From: JACCZX01 sp038216465
GTDB lineage: Bacteria; Pseudomonadota; Gammaproteobacteria; Burkholderiales; Burkholderiaceae_F
NCBI GenBank assembly: GCA_038216465.1
Contig: JBBQQC010000001.1
Location: forward strand, 62,001 to 126,000
Reading direction: 5' to 3'
Length of the DNA: 64,000 nt
Below are positions 60,903-64,000 of the stretch, in pieces. The notes under the pieces are model-generated. The model made no database searches. It was not told the origin of the DNA and worked only from the letters and a program-made list of their open reading frames with translations. The position numbers and the translations under genes are program-made. Each line of letters starts with the position of its first letter. Position 1 is the stretch's first letter.

Positions 60903-61136
60903 TTACTGGCGGGGCGGAGAGGTCACGCGACGATGCTCTTCGCAGCAGTAGTAGCGCTCCTCCTGCGCGATCGCCTCTTCACGCGGAATGTGCAGACCGC
61001 AGGTCGCACAGCTGACCATCGGCAACCGGGGAACGCCGGCGCCGACGTCGCCCGGCGGCAGCTGTCTCTTCTGCACCACCCGCCAGACAACGTAGACCAC
61101 CAGCGCGAGCAGCACGAAGAAAAGTATTCGACTCAT
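60903..61136 (-). CDS. PP0621-family small membrane protein
   Basis: ATG 61136 gives 77 residues. One membrane helix (about 3-20) is followed by a C-terminal cysteine cluster, C-A-T-C-G and Y-Y-C-C-E-E-H, which could bind a metal. The family is widespread beside the ccsA-like and kinase genes in betaproteobacteria and its activity is unknown. It lies four bases downstream of the ccsA-like stop, and 53 bp upstream of the sensor kinase gene. Confidence 0.82.
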   Translation of the reverse strand: MSRILFFVLLALVVYVVWRVVQKRQLPPGDVGAGVPRLPMVSCATCGLHIPREEAIAQEERYYCCEEHRRVTSPPRQ

Positions 61137-61140
61137 CCGT

Positions 61141-61986
61141 TCAACCTCGATGCAGCAATACTTCAAGCACGAAGTGGCTACCGACGTAGGCCAGCATCAG
61201 CATCACGAAGCCGGTGATAGTCCAGCGCAGGGCGGTGCGCCCGCGCCATCCGAACACCACGCGTCCCAGCAGCAGTCCTGCAAACACGATCCACGAAGCG
61301 ATCGCAAATACCGTCTTGTGGTCGAACCGCAGCGGGCGGCCAAAGAGTTGTTCGGAAAAAAAAATCCCGCTGGCCAACGTCGCGGTCAGCAACATAAACC
61401 CGACCGTAATCAGACGGAACAGCACGCCTTCCATTGCCAGCAAGGGGGGTAGCCGGTCAATAACAAAAGCAAGCCGCCCACCGCCCATTGTGACTGCGGT
61501 GTCCCCGTGCAGCCGGCGCTCCATTGTTGCCATCAGCAGTGCGTGGATCGCCGCGATAGTCAGCAGGCTGTAAGCGAGAATCGCCAGCAGCAAATGCACC
61601 TGGAACAGCGGCGCCGCGCTAGAACTGCCGACCATGGCACCCGGAAACAGCACGGGCAACAAAGATGCCATCGCAGTCAATGGCAGCACCAGCAAAAACA
61701 TGCCGCGCGAAGGCGAGAATATCGTTTCAACGCACACGATCAAGGCCGTGATCCACAGCGTGGCCGACAGTGCATGCGCGAAACCAAATCGCAGCGCGCC
61801 GTTTTCGTACATCCCGTGCAGCAGAAGCGTGCCGTGTAATACGAGCGCCAGTGCCAGTACGGCCGCCTGCCACATCGGAGGCCGTGCCGGACCGGGCCGC
61901 TGCCCGCTCCATTCGCGCCATGCAACCAGCAGGTAAAGCGCGGCGACGGCCACGTACAATGCGAGCCACTCGAAGCGCAACTGCAT
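61141..61986 (-). CDS. Cytochrome c assembly protein (CcsA/YpjD-like, heme-handling membrane protein)
   Basis: The 281-residue product is a polytopic protein with about eight helices. It has two conserved His regions, H-A-L-S-A-T near residue 75 and H-L-L-L-A-I-L-A-Y near 130, and the tryptophan-poor CcsA core (F-D-H-K-T-V-F-A-I-A-S-W). CcsA-type proteins hold heme for transfer; YpjD relatives next to ffh in proteobacteria have a less certain role. The gene is divergent from ffh with 68 bp between. Confidence 0.85.
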   Translation of the reverse strand: MQLRFEWLALYVAVAALYLLVAWREWSGQRPGPARPPMWQAAVLALALVLHGTLLLHGMYENGALRFGFAHALSATLWITALIVCVETIFSPSRGMFLLVLPLTAMASLLPVLFPGAMVGSSSAAPLFQVHLLLAILAYSLLTIAAIHALLMATMERRLHGDTAVTMGGGRLAFVIDRLPPLLAMEGVLFRLITVGFMLLTATLASGIFFSEQLFGRPLRFDHKTVFAIASWIVFAGLLLGRVVFGWRGRTALRWTITGFVMLMLAYVGSHFVLEVLLHRG

Positions 61987-62054
61987 GAATGTTTATACCA
62001 TGCAGATGTTGGATTCTTCCTCTGCGCAGTAAGCCGAATTCGCTTCCTTTTCCG

Positions 62055-63431
62055 ATGCTAGATCAACTGACCACCAAACTCGCGCGCGTCGTCAAGACGA
62101 TGCGCGGCGAGGCGCGACTGACCGAGGAAAACATGCAGGGAATGCTGCGCGAAGTCCGCGTGGCGCTGCTCGAAGCCGATGTCGCGTTGTCCGTCGTGCG
62201 CGACTTCGTCGGCCGCATTAGAGAAAAAGCGCTGGGTGAAGAGGTTGCAGGAAGTCTGACGCCCGGGCAGGCGCTGGTCGGCGTCGTGCAGCATGAGCTC
62301 ACCGCGCTGATGGGCGGTGACGTCGACGAAAAGCAGCGCCAGCTGAACCTGGCCACGCAGCCGCCGGCCGTCATTCTGCTTGCCGGCCTGCAGGGCGCGG
62401 GCAAAACCACGACCGCCGGCAAGCTCGCGCGCTGGCTCAAGGCAGAGCGCAACAAGAAAGTGCTCGCCGTGTCGACCGACGTCTACCGGCCGGCCGCCAT
62501 CGAGCAGCTCATGCTGGTTGCGGAACAAGCGGGCGCACAGTTTTTCCCCTCGGCCCTCGGCGACCAACCGCTCGATATCGCGGCGCGCGCGATCGATCAC
62601 GCAAAGCGACACTATTTTGACGTGCTGATCGTCGACACCGCGGGCCGGCTTGCGATCGACGAGGCAATGATGCAGGAAGTCGCCGCCCTTGAAGCGTGTC
62701 TCAGTCCTATCGAGACGCTGTTCGTGGTCGACGCGATGCTCGGTCAGGATGCGGTCGCGACTGCAAAGGTGTTTGGCGAGCGACTGCCGCTGACCGGGAT
62801 CATCCTGACCAAGCTCGACGGCGATTCACGCGGCGGCGCCGCGTTGTCGGTACGACACGTGACCGGCAAGCCGATCAAGTTCGTCGGTATCGGCGAGAAA
62901 CTCGACGGGCTCGAGCCGTTTTCGCCTGATCGCATGGCGAGCCGGATTCTCGGCATGGGCGACATCGTTGCGCTGGTCGAAGACGTCAAAAAGTCGGTCG
63001 ACCAGCAGAGCGCACAGAAATTTGCCAAGCGAATGCAATCGGGTGAGCGCTTTGACTTGAATGATTACAGGGAGCAAATCGCGCAGATGCGAAAGATGGG
63101 TGGGCTGTCGGGCCTGATCGATAAACTGCCGGCACAACTTGCAGAAGCGGCCAGCCAGGTCAACGCCGACGATCAGGAAAAGCAGATTCGCCGTACCGCA
63201 GGCATCATCGATTCCATGACGGCCGCGGAACGCAGTAAGCCGGAATTGATCAAGGCGTCACGCAAGCGACGTATCGCTGCCGGTGCGGGCGTACCGGTGC
63301 AGGAAGTCAATCGAATGCTGAAGCAGTTCGATCAAATGCAGACGATGATGAAGCAGATGAAGAAGGGCGGGCTGGCCAAGATGATGCGTGGCTTGGGAGC
63401 GCTGAAAGGCATGCCGGGTTTGCCGCGCTAG
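62055..63431 (+). CDS. ffh: Signal recognition particle protein Ffh (SRP54)
   Basis: Ffh binds signal sequences and SRP RNA to target proteins to FtsY and SecYEG. ATG 62055 gives 458 residues starting M-L-D-Q-L-T-T-K-L; the open frame upstream is not family sequence. The N-domain (1-85) is followed by the G-domain with G-L-Q-G-A-G-K-T-T, D-T-A-G-R and T-K-L-D-G-D-S-R-G-G-A-A, then a Met-rich M-domain (about 330-458) with the R-R-I-A-A-G-A-G RNA-binding helix. No ffs RNA gene was found in the window. Confidence 0.96.
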   Translation: MLDQLTTKLARVVKTMRGEARLTEENMQGMLREVRVALLEADVALSVVRDFVGRIREKALGEEVAGSLTPGQALVGVVQHELTALMGGDVDEKQRQLNLATQPPAVILLAGLQGAGKTTTAGKLARWLKAERNKKVLAVSTDVYRPAAIEQLMLVAEQAGAQFFPSALGDQPLDIAARAIDHAKRHYFDVLIVDTAGRLAIDEAMMQEVAALEACLSPIETLFVVDAMLGQDAVATAKVFGERLPLTGIILTKLDGDSRGGAALSVRHVTGKPIKFVGIGEKLDGLEPFSPDRMASRILGMGDIVALVEDVKKSVDQQSAQKFAKRMQSGERFDLNDYREQIAQMRKMGGLSGLIDKLPAQLAEAASQVNADDQEKQIRRTAGIIDSMTAAERSKPELIKASRKRRIAAGAGVPVQEVNRMLKQFDQMQTMMKQMKKGGLAKMMRGLGALKGMPGLPR

Positions 63432-63479
63432 GGTTTAGACACCGGCTTGGCCCCGACGGCAGGTTAGTACGCGACGCCC

Positions 63480-64000
63480 TTATCCCACGCGCGCGCTGGG
63501 CAAGTTCGGCTCTGCGGGCTTCGCGTCGTAGCTCCAACGGCTTTTCCAGGCGGCGAGGATCGAATCTGGATAGCTCGCGCGTCCGCGGCTGCCGTTGTAG
63601 CGGCCGAGCGCCATGAACAGGTCACCCCGTTCGACATCCAGGTAGTGCCGCAGAATCACCGTGCCATAGCGCAGGTTGGCGTGCATCGAAAAGAGATGGC
63701 GCGATTCGCCGTCGCCAATGATGCGTGTCCAAAAGGGCATCACTTGCATCAACCCACGGGCGCCCGCAATCGAGATCGCGTACTTGCGAAAGTTGCTTTC
63801 GACTTGGATCAATGCCAGCACCATTTGCCGGTCCAGCCCGGAGCGCGTGGCCTCGTAGTCGAGCGTCTTCAGGAACTCGACGCGCGCCGCATAGTCGCCC
63901 ACTCGATTGCCGAGTCGCTCGGACATCTCGCCCACCCATGCCAGATACGCTATTCGCTGGTCAATCTTGTCGTGGCGCCGCGCGGGTGGCCGCGCATCGG
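63480..64000 (-). CDS. Lytic transglycosylase (SLT domain), 3' part; 5' end beyond window edge
   Basis: The frame stays open to the right edge, so the N terminus is missing; the visible 173 or so codons start with D-A-R-P-P-A-R-R. An apparent GTG at 63935 is internal. The SLT domain has the catalytic Glu in I-Q-V-E-S-N-F-R, the G-A-R-G-L-M-Q-V-M-P loop and a late R-Y-N-G-S-R-G. It would cleave peptidoglycan. It is convergent with ffh, 48 bp away. It is the second SLT-type gene in the window and is not closely similar to that at 32180-33094. Confidence 0.9.
   Translation of the reverse strand, partial: DARPPARRHDKIDQRIAYLAWVGEMSERLGNRVGDYAARVEFLKTLDYEATRSGLDRQMVLALIQVESNFRKYAISIAGARGLMQVMPFWTRIIGDGESRHLFSMHANLRYGTVILRHYLDVERGDLFMALGRYNGSRGRASYPDSILAAWKSRWSYDAKPAEPNLPSARVG

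Noticed and set aside
1..64000. CRISPR arrays, rRNA, tRNA, integrase or transposase genes
   Set aside because: No regular repeat-spacer pattern, rRNA segments, cloverleaf sequences or recombinase proteins were seen in either strand by eye.

Overview
The window is a chromosomal segment of a high-GC (roughly 60-65%) betaproteobacterium, most likely in or near the order Burkholderiales. The evidence is gene order and family content: a TctC/Bug-type periplasmic receptor, the purC-purE-purK-tsaC block next to fba-pyk-pgk, the rnb-tonB-aroE-mtgA string, aroQ-accB-accC-prmA-zinc-ribbon/DUF3426-pfkB, and nrdA-nrdB-ampD-pilR/pilS-like-PP0621-ccsA-like-ffh. I found no rRNA, tRNA, CRISPR array, prophage or complete insertion sequence. 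The species cannot be fixed from this alone.

Layout. 1-4.9 kb: a branched-chain amino acid ABC transporter (livK 3' part, livH, livM, livG, livF), interrupted between livK and livH by two tandem copies of a small exported protein of unknown function. 4.9-10.1 kb (minus): GDSL lipoprotein, tsaC/sua5, purK, purE, purC, dgkA. 10.2-12.9 kb (plus): M14 carboxypeptidase and a TctC-like receptor. 12.9-13.4 kb: two large inverted-repeat elements that share a core in opposite orientation. 13.4-18.5 kb (minus): pgk-pyk-S41 protease-fba. 18.6-24.0 kb: a rhombosortase (rrtA), two large S8 serine proteases whose C termini look like GlyGly-CTERM sorting signals, and a small lipoprotein resembling the proteases' own propeptide. 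24.2-27.3 kb (minus): tkt-gap. 27.7-29.8 kb (plus): a fused speD-speE gene and rsmE. 29.8-33.1 kb (minus): maeB and a membrane-anchored lytic transglycosylase with a structured leader. 33.6-35.3 kb (plus): ubiD and a KTSC protein. 35.3-44.2 kb (minus): mgtE, mtgA, aroE, tonB-like, RNase II-like, SDR reductase, YqiA-like esterase, mpl. 44.3-51.0 kb (plus): unknown protein, TlpA-like, aroQ, accB, accC, prmA, zinc-ribbon/DUF3426 protein, PfkB kinase. 51.0-61.9 kb (minus): yggT, histone H1-like protein, nrdB, nrdA, ampD, sigma-54 regulator and sensor kinase, PP0621 protein, cytochrome c assembly protein. 62.1-64.0 kb: ffh and a lytic transglycosylase cut by the window edge.

How it works together. 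Most genes are core metabolism: lower glycolysis and transketolase, purine, shikimate, fatty-acid and deoxynucleotide synthesis, and peptidoglycan synthesis and recycling (mtgA, mpl, ampD, two lytic transglycosylases). The accessory part that stands out is the rhombosortase/S8 protease island, placed between gap and pgk. It contains a sorting enzyme, two probable substrates, a stand-alone propeptide-like lipoprotein, and a 22-nt sequence shared upstream of both protease transcription units. Other unusual items are the twin inverted-repeat elements at 12.9-13.4 kb, the tandem duplication that copied the livK tail, the SpeD-SpeE fusion, a predicted pair of NrdR boxes 31 bp apart at the nrdAB promoter, and an S41 protease carrying Cys where the catalytic Lys is expected.
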